The position numbers were made by a program, and so were the translations under genes. From NCBI RefSeq assembly GCF_012927115.1, contig NZ_JABBFY010000001.1, positions 310,001 through 374,000 on the forward strand: a stretch of 64,000 bases of DNA, given 5' to 3'. The notes beneath the pieces were generated by a model that was given only the letters and a program-made list of their open reading frames with translations, did not search any database and was not told the origin of the DNA. This document shows positions 23,192 to 31,727 of this stretch, in pieces (positions within the stretch are counted from its first letter, which is position 1; each line of letters begins with the position of its first letter). This DNA comes from Sphingomonas sp. G-3-2-10 (GTDB lineage Bacteria > Pseudomonadota > Alphaproteobacteria > Sphingomonadales > Sphingomonadaceae).

Positions 23192-26100
23192 ATGCGAACG
23201 ATCCACCAACTCCTTTCGGCGACCGCGCTTGCGACCGCGATCCTCCTGCCCGGCGTGGCGCAGGCGCAGGACGCGCCCGCCGCCGATGAAACCGAAGCCG
23301 CGCCGCAGGACGAAGCACCGATCATCGTCACCGGTTCGCGCATCGCGCGGCCGGGCCTGACCTCGGTCGTGCCGGTCACGACGATGCAGGTCAGCGAACT
23401 GACCGACACCGGCAACGTGTCGCTGGGCGACGCGCTCAACAATCTGCCGTCGATGCACGCGACCTTCAGCCAGGCCAATTCGGGCGGCTTCATCGGAACG
23501 GCGGGTCTCAGCCTGCTCGACCTTCGCGGTCTCGGCACCGCGCGCACGCTGGTGCTGGTCAATGGCCGCCGCCACGTCACCGCGCAGCCGGGCACGCCGA
23601 CCAGCGTCGACGTGAACACGATTCCGGTCGATCTGCTCGAGCGCGTCGACGTCGTAACCGGCGGCAATTCGGCAATTTATGGCTCGGACGCAGTCGCGGG
23701 CGTGGTCAACTTCGTCACCAAGCGCAATTTCGAGGGCTTCCGCTTCCGTGCGCAGGCCGGCGCGAGCGGGCGTGGCGATCGCGGCAGCTATCTGCTCTCG
23801 GCGACGGCGGGCAAGAATTTCTCCGAAGGCCGCGGCAACATCGCGGCGTCGCTGGAATATTCCTATGCCGACGACGTCTATTATACCGATCGTGACGATC
23901 TGTACGGCGCCTATTCGGGCCGTCCGCAGTTCAACGCGGTGCAGAATACGCTGGGCGAAGGCGCTGCGGGCGACGGCATCCCGGACAACGCCTTCCTGCG
24001 CGGCGTGCGCAACGGCAATATCTCCGAAGGCGGCACCTATGCCGCGGCCTGTCCGGCGGCGGTTCCGGCGGGCGATCCGAACTTCGCTGCGGTGCAGGCG
24101 CGCCGCGCGCTGAACTGCACCGGCGAGCGGAGCAACACTGGTGCGGAACTCGGCGTCAATTTCCACTTCGATGGCAACGGCAATCTCAACCCGAACAATT
24201 GCGTTCGCGATCTGCGTCCGGTCGGTTCGAACAACTGCATCGGCGGGCAGGGCTCGACGCTGCGCCTGACCGGTCAGCTGCTGCCCCGGCTCGAGCGCAA
24301 GTCGGCGAACATGCTGGCCAGCTATGAGTTCAGCCCGGCGTTCCGCGCCTTCTTCGAAGGCAAGTTCGTCCGCATCGACGGCAACCAGGAAGGCCAGCCG
24401 ACCAGCATCGCCAACCTGCAGGGCACCTACAGCATCAACAATCCGTTCCTGACCACCCAGGCGCGCAACGTGCTGACCCGCAGCCTCGCTCCGGGGGCGA
24501 CGACGTTCAGCATCCAGCGCTTCAACGTCGATTTCGGCGGGCGCGGCGAGCAGTATCGGCGCGACACCTTCCGCCTTGTCGGCGGCTTCGATGGCGTGTT
24601 CAACGACGATTGGCGCTACGAAGTCGCGGTCAATTACGGGCAGACCGACACACATTTCGACGCGACCAACCGCATCCTGCTGCAGAATTTCCGCAACGCG
24701 GCCGACGCGGTGCTGTCGGGCGGGCAGATCGTCTGCGCGATCAACGCCGACGCCAATCCGAACAACAATGACGCGGCCTGCGTGCCGATCAACGTGTTCG
24801 GCAACGGCAAGCCGTCACAGGCGGCGCTCGATTATGTCAGCGCCGACGTCTATCGCGACGAGCGGGCGACCTTCTTCGGCGCCAGCGCCTTCGTGTCGGG
24901 CGACCTTTCACAGCTGTTCGAGCTGCCCGGCGGCCCGATCGCCTTCGCCATCGGCGGCGAGTATCGCGCCGAAACCGCGCGTTCGCTCTACGATCCGATC
25001 ACCGCGAGCGGCGCGACCGACTTCAACGTGATCCTGCCCTTCGTGTCGCCGACGCTGAAGGTGAAGGAAGCCTATGGCGAAGTCCGCATCCCGCTGCTGA
25101 AGGGCATTACGGGGATCGAGGAACTCTCGATCGAAGGCGCCGCGCGCATCTCCAGCTACAATGGCGGGGCGGGATCGACCGGTGACGTCTGGACCTATAA
25201 TTTCGGCGGCGTCTATTCGCCGGTGCCCGGGGTGCGTTTCCGCGGCGGCTATGCCCGCTCGGTGCGCGCGCCGACGCTGGTGAACCTGTACCGTCCGGCG
25301 TCGCAGACCTTCCTCAACGGTCTGATCGATCCGTGCAGCCAGACCAACATCAACAACGGCACTTCGCATCGCGTGGCGAACTGCGCGGCGGCGGGTGTGC
25401 CGACGTCGGAAATCATCGCCGGCGTCAGCGTACCCTGGACCAACGTGCCCTCGTCGGGCATTCGCGGCCTGAACGGCAGCAACTCCAATCTCGAGGAAGA
25501 GCGCGGGACCAGCATCACCATCGGTGCGGTGTTCCAGCCGCGCTTCCTGCCGGGCTTCTCGCTGACCGTCGATTATTACGACATCAAGGTCGAGAACGTC
25601 ATCTTCTCGCTCGGCGCGCAGACGGTGATCGACCTGTGCTATGACAATCCCAGCGGCATCAGCAACCAGTATTGCGCGGCGGTCTTCCGCCGTCCGGACG
25701 GAACGTTCCTGGGCCAGTCGAACCGCAATGTCGGCGGATCGACGGTGCAATATACGGTCGGCGCGAACGACAATTCGTTCGTCTCCGGTCCGTTCAACTT
25801 CGCACGGCTGGAAACGTCGGGCATCGATTTCGATGCGACCTACCAGACCCGCCTCCTCGGCGGCGACCTGAACCTGCGCGGCGTGTTCAGCTGGCTGCTG
25901 AAGCGGGATTCGTACAGCAACGTCAACGATCCGACCTTCCGCGATCGTGCGAAGGGCGAGTTGAACGAGCCGGAATATGCCGCCAGTCTCGAAGCCAATC
26001 TCGACTTCGGCAAGTTCGATCTGAACTATAACCTGCGGTACATCACCGGCATGACGGTCGACTTCTACGAGACCCAGCACCCGCTCGACGGGCGCCCGGC

Positions 26101-26356
26101 GACCGATCTCGACAAGTTCCCGGTCGTGTGGACTCCGGATACCTTCTACCACTCGTTCCGCCTCGGGTTCGAGCCGGTGAAGAGCTACCGCTTCTATGTC
26201 GGCGTCGACAATCTGTTCGACACCGCGCCGCCTTTCGGCTTCGACGGCACCTGCGGTACCGGCGGCGTCTTCTCGTGTGGCTCGGGCGGCACGGGCACGG
26301 CGGTCTATGAGAATGTCGGCCGCTTCTTCTATGCGGGAGCCGTGATCAAGTTCTGA
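23192..26356 (+). CDS. TonB-dependent receptor (large, sphingomonad type)
   Basis: 1054 aa outer-membrane receptor. The signal peptide is about residues 1-27 (cleaved after A-Q-A). A TonB-box-like A-P-I-I-V-T-G-S-R-I opens the plug domain with SLLDLRGLGTARTLVLVNGRR and VDVVTGGNSAIYGSDAVAGVVNFVTK. A 22-strand barrel follows and ends in VGRFFYAGAVIKF with terminal Phe, the BAM recognition residue. Several Asn/Cys-rich loops occur, such as CTGERSNTGAE. This subclass imports plant-derived or peptide substrates in sphingomonads, but no ligand can be assigned. AAGGGGCG precedes ATG. A strong terminator follows. Confidence 0.95.
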   Translation: MRTIHQLLSATALATAILLPGVAQAQDAPAADETEAAPQDEAPIIVTGSRIARPGLTSVVPVTTMQVSELTDTGNVSLGDALNNLPSMHATFSQANSGGFIGTAGLSLLDLRGLGTARTLVLVNGRRHVTAQPGTPTSVDVNTIPVDLLERVDVVTGGNSAIYGSDAVAGVVNFVTKRNFEGFRFRAQAGASGRGDRGSYLLSATAGKNFSEGRGNIAASLEYSYADDVYYTDRDDLYGAYSGRPQFNAVQNTLGEGAAGDGIPDNAFLRGVRNGNISEGGTYAAACPAAVPAGDPNFAAVQARRALNCTGERSNTGAELGVNFHFDGNGNLNPNNCVRDLRPVGSNNCIGGQGSTLRLTGQLLPRLERKSANMLASYEFSPAFRAFFEGKFVRIDGNQEGQPTSIANLQGTYSINNPFLTTQARNVLTRSLAPGATTFSIQRFNVDFGGRGEQYRRDTFRLVGGFDGVFNDDWRYEVAVNYGQTDTHFDATNRILLQNFRNAADAVLSGGQIVCAINADANPNNNDAACVPINVFGNGKPSQAALDYVSADVYRDERATFFGASAFVSGDLSQLFELPGGPIAFAIGGEYRAETARSLYDPITASGATDFNVILPFVSPTLKVKEAYGEVRIPLLKGITGIEELSIEGAARISSYNGGAGSTGDVWTYNFGGVYSPVPGVRFRGGYARSVRAPTLVNLYRPASQTFLNGLIDPCSQTNINNGTSHRVANCAAAGVPTSEIIAGVSVPWTNVPSSGIRGLNGSNSNLEEERGTSITIGAVFQPRFLPGFSLTVDYYDIKVENVIFSLGAQTVIDLCYDNPSGISNQYCAAVFRRPDGTFLGQSNRNVGGSTVQYTVGANDNSFVSGPFNFARLETSGIDFDATYQTRLLGGDLNLRGVFSWLLKRDSYSNVNDPTFRDRAKGELNEPEYAASLEANLDFGKFDLNYNLRYITGMTVDFYETQHPLDGRPATDLDKFPVVWTPDTFYHSFRLGFEPVKSYRFYVGVDNLFDTAPPFGFDGTCGTGGVFSCGSGGTGTAVYENVGRFFYAGAVIKF

Positions 26357-26391
26357 TCGCTGCCCCGCGATCAGGTTTGACGGTTCCCACA

Positions 26392-26429
26392 GGGGCCGGC
26401 GGAAGGAAGACCGCCGGCCCCAATTTTTT
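26392..26429 (+). terminator. Intrinsic terminator of the TonB-dependent receptor gene
   Basis: GGGGCCGGCGG / CCGCCGGCCCC perfect eleven-base stem, eight-base loop, followed by AATTTTTTG, 36 bases after the stop codon. Confidence 0.93.
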
Positions 26430-26441
26430 GCCTGATCCCGG

Positions 26442-26870
26442 TCAGTCCTGACCGAGGAAGATGAACTTGCCGTCGGCGATGTCGAGGATGCCGAACTGGG
26501 TCGAGTTGAACGCGATCGAGACGAAGCGGCCCTTGCGGTCGCGGATCATCCATTCGAGCGGCTTGCCGATCGAGACGATGACGGGCCGTTCCAAGCGATA
26601 GGGCTCCATCCGCGCATCCACGAACGGATCGGCGACCCACGCGACCTGTCCGTCAGCACCGATGGCGGCGACGCCGCGACCGTCGCGCTCGACATAGAAG
26701 ATCAGGCCCGAGTCCGGATCCCTGTAGGACTGTGGCGTATGGGGTGTGGGGAGCGTGGCATGGCCGATATATTGCGCCATTGCGGGCTGGGCGAACGCCG
26801 CAGCCGCAACGGCGATCGGAAGCCGGAAGCGGGCCAATATGCGCGCCGGCGACTTTACGGGATTCTGCAT
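26442..26870 (-). CDS. Periplasmic protein of unknown function
   Basis: 142 aa. The N-terminus MQNPVKSPARILARF followed by a hydrophobic stretch and A-Q-P-A-M-A-Q looks like a cleavable signal peptide. The mature part has alternating strands: D-S-G-L-I-F-Y-V-E-R-D-G-R-G-V-A-A-I, V-A-W-V-A-D-P-F, W-M-I-R-D-R-K-G-R-F-V-S-I-A-F-N-S-T-Q. GAGAGG precedes ATG 26870; longer readings lack a signal. It converges on the TonB-dependent receptor terminator. No family recognised. Confidence 0.72.
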   Translation of the reverse strand: MQNPVKSPARILARFRLPIAVAAAAFAQPAMAQYIGHATLPTPHTPQSYRDPDSGLIFYVERDGRGVAAIGADGQVAWVADPFVDARMEPYRLERPVIVSIGKPLEWMIRDRKGRFVSIAFNSTQFGILDIADGKFIFLGQD

Positions 26871-27001
26871 CGGACCTCTCGCATTCGAGGAGAGGGCATT
26901 CAGCGTCGGGATGATGGCGGCAAGATGACCCCGGCGCGAAGCATACGTTCGTCGCCCAGTGCTGCCGTTCGTCGAAAGGGCGGTGGTTCGCCGCTGGCGC
27001 A

Positions 27002-27793
27002 ATGCCCAGTCTGCGGGCGATGATGATGATGCACGATCCGCCAGCGCTCCCGTCGCTCCGCACCATCGGCTGGTGCGGCGGAACCGCCAGCCTGGGGCCG
27101 GCGGAGCTTCTGCCGGATTTGCCGGAGGGCGGGTTCGCCGCGATCTTCGCCTTTGGCCGGAAGCTGCTGGCGGCGGGGCCCGGGGCGATGCCGGTGTGCG
27201 ACGGCGAGGCGTTGCTGGCCGTGTCGCTGGATACCTCCTTCATGCTCGATGCCGCCGGATGCGAATGGCATCCCAATCTGCGGTTCATCGGATTTCGCGA
27301 CGCCGGCGACGAGGTCGCATGGCTGATGGCCGAGGCGTTGCGGCGCGAATGCATCGATGGCGGCAGGCATGGCCCCGATTATGCCCGGCGGATCGCCGAG
27401 ATTCTCGCGATCCGGCTGGCCGGACGGCATATCCGCATCGACACCGATCAGCCGCTGCAAGGCGGGCTTACCGGGCATCGGCTGCGCGCCTGTCTCGATC
27501 ATATCGAGCGCAATCTGCATCGCGACATCGAACTGGCCGAGCTTGCTACGCTGGCGGGCCTGAGCACGCCGCATTTCTCGCGGGCGTTTCGCCGGTCGCT
27601 GGGCGAACCGCCCTACCGATACTTCCGGCGCCGGCGGATCGAGCGCGCCAAGGCACTGCTGGTCGAAACCGATCAGGGCATCGCGCAGATCGCGCTGGAA
27701 TGCGGCTATGCCGCCCAGTCGCACTTCAGCTCGGCGTTCAAGCTGATGACGATGACCACCCCGGCTGCGTGGCGCCGGGCGGGCAAGGGCTAA
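27002..27793 (+). CDS. AraC-family transcriptional regulator
   Basis: 263 aa. The C-terminal ~100 residues are a double helix-turn-helix: RLRACLDHIERNLHRDIELA, then LATLAGLSTPHFSRAFRRSLGEPPYRYFRRRRIERAK and IAQIALECGYAAQSHFSSAF. The N-terminal half has no recognisable ligand domain. The exact start is uncertain; three further in-frame ATGs occur by codon 10 (MMMM run) and no clear ribosome site helps. Its stop (TAA) overlaps the stop of the convergent rhodanese-like gene by four bases. Confidence 0.88.
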   Translation: MPSLRAMMMMHDPPALPSLRTIGWCGGTASLGPAELLPDLPEGGFAAIFAFGRKLLAAGPGAMPVCDGEALLAVSLDTSFMLDAAGCEWHPNLRFIGFRDAGDEVAWLMAEALRRECIDGGRHGPDYARRIAEILAIRLAGRHIRIDTDQPLQGGLTGHRLRACLDHIERNLHRDIELAELATLAGLSTPHFSRAFRRSLGEPPYRYFRRRRIERAKALLVETDQGIAQIALECGYAAQSHFSSAFKLMTMTTPAAWRRAGKG

Positions 27794-28293
27794 AGCGCGG
27801 CGATACGGTGCGTCGGGGCGCTCGACTGCGCGACGGGGAAGCCCTGTTCGGTCCAGGCCGCGAAGCCGCCGTTCACGATCTTCACCGCGAAGCCCAGCTT
27901 GGCGATCTCGTGCGAGACCCGCACCGCGTCGAGCCGCTGCGCGTCGCTGCCATAGACCGCGATATAGGGCGCGGCGGGCAGCAACCGCAGCGTGTCGCTG
28001 CTGATGCTGTCGGCATCCATATGGACCGCACCGGCAATATGCGCGGCGCGGAAGGCGCGGCCGATCCGCGCGTCGATCAGCGGCGGCGCCTTGCCGCGCA
28101 GCTGTGCGTCGAACAGGTCGCAAACGTCGATCTCGAATTCAAGCCGATGAGCCATGAGTGCCGCCATTACGCGAGGGGGCAGGGCAGGGGTATCGATGGT
28201 TTCGGGATGGCTACCGGCCTCGCGCGCGACGAATTCGATAGGCGCGGTGCCAAGTCCGGCCATTTCCGCGACGTCTTGTTCGAAACGCTCCAT
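27790..28293 (-). CDS. Rhodanese-like protein without catalytic cysteine
   Basis: 167 aa. The rhodanese fold is visible: PPLIDARIGRAFRAAHIAGAVHM and the closing KLGFAVKIVNGGFAAWTEQGFPV (family W-x-x-x-G-F/Y-P-V). The active loop reads Y-I-A-V-Y-G-S-D-A-Q-R where active enzymes have Y-C-x-x-G, so the nucleophilic cysteine is absent. The N-terminal ~60 residues resemble no domain I know. GGAGGAGGG four bases before ATG 28293 fixes the start. Probably a binding or signalling protein rather than a sulfurtransferase. Confidence 0.75.
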   Translation of the reverse strand: MERFEQDVAEMAGLGTAPIEFVAREAGSHPETIDTPALPPRVMAALMAHRLEFEIDVCDLFDAQLRGKAPPLIDARIGRAFRAAHIAGAVHMDADSISSDTLRLLPAAPYIAVYGSDAQRLDAVRVSHEIAKLGFAVKIVNGGFAAWTEQGFPVAQSSAPTHRIAAL

Positions 28294-28395
28294 CACACCC
28301 TCCTCCCACAGAGTGATCGGAATGGACCCTCGCGTGCGCCGCGGCTCAAGCGTGAAGTGACCGGATGGATGATGTCGGGGACGAAACGGAGCGGA

Positions 28396-29115
28396 TCAGA
28401 CCGCCGCGGCGTGCACGGGGCGCTTTCCCACAAGGGACGAGGTGAGCGTCAGGCTGCGTTGCAGTTCGCCCGCTGTCTCGAGGATATGCTCCTCGGCGCG
28501 GATCGGATCGGCTTCGGCAAGCGCCGCTGCTTCGCGCAGTTCGTGCGCCAGACCGCGGGGATCGTAATGGACGCGCGCGGCCTGCAAATCCGCGGCGAGC
28601 GCTTCGCTTTCCAGCCGGGCGGCTTCGCCGGCGGCTTCCTGGGCATCGTGAGCGAGCTGGCGCGCGGTGACGATGCCGACCACCAGCCAGTAGAACAGCG
28701 AATAATAGAAGCTGCGGCCCTGAAGTTCGTAGAGATAGGCGCTGGAATAGGGGATGGGCTGCATCCCGTCGAAGCCGAACCGGGCGAACAACATGGTGAT
28801 ATAGGCGATCGGGATCGACCAGATCGCGGTGGCGGCCGTACCCAGCAGCGCATGCAGCAGGATCGCGGGTTGCGGCTTGCCCTTGCGGAACATCGGCGCA
28901 TGACGGGCGAGCCAGATGATGAGCGGCGTCATCAGTGCCCACACCGTCCAGTCGATCAGTCCGTCGAGCATCACGACATAGGCGCTGCGCCAGCCCATAT
29001 CGGGCACGATGATCCATTGCTGCAGCGTGATCAGCGCCGAGATCACGACGATCGCGGCAGCCGCTCCGAAAATGATACGCATCGCGCGCCGCATGGCCCG
29101 TTCGCTCGCTTGCAC
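28396..29115 (-). CDS. LytS-like membrane protein with degenerate, truncated kinase region
   Basis: 239 aa. Four membrane segments (about residues 13-32, 45-65, 83-105, 133-152) resemble the N-terminus of LytS/YehU-type kinases. A coiled-coil linker follows (QEAAGEAARLESEALAADLQ). The next stretch, AARVHYDPRGLAHELREAAALAEADPIRAEEHI, aligns in pattern with the His_kinase motif (Q-x-N-P-H-F-L-F-N-x-L-N-x-I-x-x-L) but lacks the phospho-accepting P-H-F. The HATPase domain is missing altogether. It is divergent from a complete kinase gene 70 bases away, so it may be a pseudokinase partner or a decayed copy. No stop or frameshift interrupts it. Confidence 0.7.
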   Translation of the reverse strand: MQASERAMRRAMRIIFGAAAAIVVISALITLQQWIIVPDMGWRSAYVVMLDGLIDWTVWALMTPLIIWLARHAPMFRKGKPQPAILLHALLGTAATAIWSIPIAYITMLFARFGFDGMQPIPYSSAYLYELQGRSFYYSLFYWLVVGIVTARQLAHDAQEAAGEAARLESEALAADLQAARVHYDPRGLAHELREAAALAEADPIRAEEHILETAGELQRSLTLTSSLVGKRPVHAAAV

Positions 29116-29185
29116 CTGAAACCGCTCTAAGACATACTCCGATTAGCAATGCTGACGCCAGCCCCTGATTATCGGACCTGTCCCC

Positions 29186-30289
29186 GTGGCGACTGAACCG
29201 CGCATGGTCGAGCCGTCGCCGTGGCGGATCGCGCTGGTCGCGTTCGCCTTCGGCACGTTCGCGGCCGGGCTGTACATGAGCAATGCGCTGATGGCGGTGT
29301 GGGCCTATTCGGTGCCGCACCCGCGGATCGAGATCGTCACCCGGTTGCTGCTGCTGTTCTGGACATGGGCGCCGCTTGCGCCGCTGGTTTGGATCGCGGC
29401 GCGGCGCTGGCCGGTCTCCGCGCCGCACATCGTGCAGCGGCTGCTGATCCATCTCGGCGCGGCGCTGGGGATCTGGCTGCTCCACGCGCTGATCTATTGG
29501 GCCGCGTTGAACCTGCGCGCATGGCTGGACATCGCGCCGCTGATGCTCGGTGTGCGCTGGCCGCCGCCGAAGATCACGCAGTTGGTGGTGCTGATCGATA
29601 CCGATCTGGTGATCTATGCGGTGATCGTTGCGACTGCGTCGATCTGGCGCAACCATGCGCGGGCGGTGGCGTCGCGGACGTGGCGCGACCGGGTGGACAG
29701 CCGCCGCTCGACCGCGCTGCTCGAAGCGCTACGCCGCCAGCTTCGCCCGCATTTCGTGCTCAATGCGCTCAACATGGCGCTGAGCGAACTGGTCAACCGT
29801 CCGAAGCGCGCCCGGGCGGTGCTGACCGATCTCGCCGCGTTGCTCGAAAGCACCGAGCGGCTCGACGGACATCTGGTCGATCTGGAGGGCGAGCTCGACA
29901 TCGTTCGCGCCCATGCCGCGATCGAGCAGGCGCGGTTCAGCGACCGGCTTGAGGTGCGGTGGGACATCACTGTCCCGCCGGGCCGGGTCGAGGTGCCACC
30001 CTTCGCGGTGCAGACGCTGTTCGAGAATGCGGTTCGCCACGGGCTGGAGCAGAGCCGGGGCCCGTTCGCGATCTTCGTGGAAGCGCACAGCTTCTCGGGA
30101 CGCGTGCGCATCCGCGTGCGCGACAGCGGCGGATCGATCGCCAAGGGCGACGGGCGCGGCGCGGGCATCGCACTCGACAATCTGCGGACCCGGCTCGGCT
30201 TGCTGTTCGGCGGTGCGGCGACGCTGAGCCTGCGCGTCGTCGACGGCTGGACGGTGGCCGAAATGGTCCTTCCGGAGAAACCGGTATGA
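29186..30289 (+). CDS. LytS-type sensor histidine kinase
   Basis: 367 aa. Four predicted membrane segments in the first ~155 residues are followed by the His_kinase region LRRQLRPHFVLNALNMAL, with the phospho-accepting His in P-H-F. The HATPase N box FENAVRHGLEQ and G box GAGIALDNLRTRLGLLFG follow. GTG 29186 is used; an in-frame ATG six codons on is possible. The stop overlaps the response regulator ATG (ATGA), so kinase and regulator are co-translated. The signal sensed is unknown. Confidence 0.92.
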   Translation: MATEPRMVEPSPWRIALVAFAFGTFAAGLYMSNALMAVWAYSVPHPRIEIVTRLLLLFWTWAPLAPLVWIAARRWPVSAPHIVQRLLIHLGAALGIWLLHALIYWAALNLRAWLDIAPLMLGVRWPPPKITQLVVLIDTDLVIYAVIVATASIWRNHARAVASRTWRDRVDSRRSTALLEALRRQLRPHFVLNALNMALSELVNRPKRARAVLTDLAALLESTERLDGHLVDLEGELDIVRAHAAIEQARFSDRLEVRWDITVPPGRVEVPPFAVQTLFENAVRHGLEQSRGPFAIFVEAHSFSGRVRIRVRDSGGSIAKGDGRGAGIALDNLRTRLGLLFGGAATLSLRVVDGWTVAEMVLPEKPV

Positions 30290-30990
30290 GCACCCGAGTC
30301 ATCATCGTCGACGACGAGCCGCCCGCGCGCGAGCGGCTCGCGCGGATGCTGGCGGAAATTGGCGGGCTGACGATCGTGGGGGAAGCGTCGGACGGTACGT
30401 CCGCGCTGGCGTTGCTCAACGACACAAGGCCCGACATCGCTTTCGTCGACATCAACATGCCCGGTGGCAGCGGGCTCGACATGCTGCGCGCGAGCCCGCC
30501 CGATGCGCGGCCCGCGGTCGTGCTGGTCACCGCCCATATCGACTTCGCGGTCGAGGCGCTGGACCTCGACGTCGCCGATTATGTGGTGAAACCCTATACG
30601 CTGGAGCGGCTGCGCCAGGCGTGCCGCCGCGCGCAGCTGCTGGGCCGGCCCGCCGCGCCGGCGATCAGCTGGGTCGCGGCGCGCGATGCGGGCGATCTGG
30701 TGACGCTGCTGCCGCAGGACGTGATGGCTGTGCTTGCCGAGGGCAACTATGTCCGCATCCTCACCCAGCACGCCGGCTATATGGTCCGTTCCACGCTGAA
30801 GCAGATGCAGGAACGGCTGGCGGGGCATGGTTTCGTCGCGATCAGCCGCTCCGCGATCGTGGCGGTGCGCTGGATCGAGCGCCTCTCGCGCGATCGTCAT
30901 GGGGATGGCGAACTCACGCTGCGTTCCGGCGAGACGATGCGTGTTTCCCGCTCGTTTCGCCGCGATGTCGAAACGGCCTTGCAGGGATAG
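30286..30990 (+). CDS. LytTR-family response regulator
   Basis: 234 aa. Receiver domain: VIIVDDEPPARERL (acidic pair), D-I-A-F-V-D-I-N-M-P-G-G (phospho-acceptor Asp near 55), LVTAHIDFAV and YVVKPYTLERL (Lys). The LytTR domain has MAVLAEGNYVRILTQH, GFVAISRSAIVAVRWIER and ETMRVSRSFRRDVETAL. It overlaps the kinase stop and is its cognate partner. Targets unknown; the neighbouring degenerate kinase gene or receptor genes are candidates. Confidence 0.95.
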   Translation: MSTRVIIVDDEPPARERLARMLAEIGGLTIVGEASDGTSALALLNDTRPDIAFVDINMPGGSGLDMLRASPPDARPAVVLVTAHIDFAVEALDLDVADYVVKPYTLERLRQACRRAQLLGRPAAPAISWVAARDAGDLVTLLPQDVMAVLAEGNYVRILTQHAGYMVRSTLKQMQERLAGHGFVAISRSAIVAVRWIERLSRDRHGDGELTLRSGETMRVSRSFRRDVETALQG

Positions 30991-31035
30991 CGGCTATCGT
31001 GCGAATTACAATATTTCAGCAAGGGGGCTAGCTGA

Positions 31036-31617
31036 ATGAAGACTGAATCCGCGACGCAAGAAGACTCTATCGCCGCATCCGAGACCGAAGGCGCGGCGGC
31101 GCTGACCGAACTGGAGGCGCATGTGCTTGCCCAGATCGCGGTGCACCAGCCGATTTCCGCTTATGACGTGATGAAGGCGCTGGCGCGATCGCCGGTCAGT
31201 TCGCTCTCCGGCAGTACGGGGGCGATTTATCCGATCGTGAAGCGGCTGCGCGATCGCGGGCTGGTCGAAGCGACGCCGGTGAAGGATTCCCCGCGCCGCG
31301 CCGAAGTGCTGTCCGCGACGCGCACCGGCCGTGCCGCCGCTGCGCGCTGGGTCGGGCGCGTGTCCGACGCCGATTTGCTGCCGCACGATCCGCTGCGCAG
31401 CAAGATCCTGTTCTTCGCGTTGCTGACCAAGCCCGAGCAGATGCGCTTCCTGCTGGAAGCCAGCCGTGCGCTGGAGGACAAGCTGGAGCAGATCGAGAGC
31501 TTTGCCCGTGCGCACGAAGGGTTGAACGTCGAACTCGCGACTGCCGGGGCCGTAGTGGGAATCAAGGCGCGGCATCGCTGGCTGAGCGACGTGATGCTGG
31601 AAATCTCGCAAAGCTGA
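31036..31617 (+). CDS. PadR-family transcriptional regulator
   Basis: 193 aa. The N-terminal winged helix shows LEAHVLAQIAVHQPISAYDVMKAL, GAIYPIVKRLRDRGLVEAT and RAEVLSATRTGRAA, all typical of PadR. The C-terminal ~90 residues form the dimerisation helices (Vir_act_alpha_C-like: LRSKILFFALLTKPEQMRFLL). AAGGGGG precedes ATG. An inverted repeat ATATT-N9-AATAT in front of the next gene (31685-31703) is a possible operator. Confidence 0.88.
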   Translation: MKTESATQEDSIAASETEGAAALTELEAHVLAQIAVHQPISAYDVMKALARSPVSSLSGSTGAIYPIVKRLRDRGLVEATPVKDSPRRAEVLSATRTGRAAAARWVGRVSDADLLPHDPLRSKILFFALLTKPEQMRFLLEASRALEDKLEQIESFARAHEGLNVELATAGAVVGIKARHRWLSDVMLEISQS

Positions 31618-31684
31618 GCGGCGCTCACCGTTTCGTCACCCGCGCGCTCCAGTTCGTGCCAAAAGTCTTCGCTATGGCCAGCCT

Positions 31685-31703
31685 ATATTACTAATCGCAA
31701 TAT
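31685..31703 (+). promoter_or_regulatory. Inverted repeat upstream of the unknown protein gene
   Basis: ATATT (31685-31689) and AATAT (31699-31703) with a nine-base spacer in an AT-richer patch that includes TATATT, a possible -10. PadR repressors bind similar spaced AT-rich dyads; here it is inference from position. Confidence 0.35.
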
Positions 31704-31727
31704 CATCCGTTTTCGGAGGTGTTGCGA

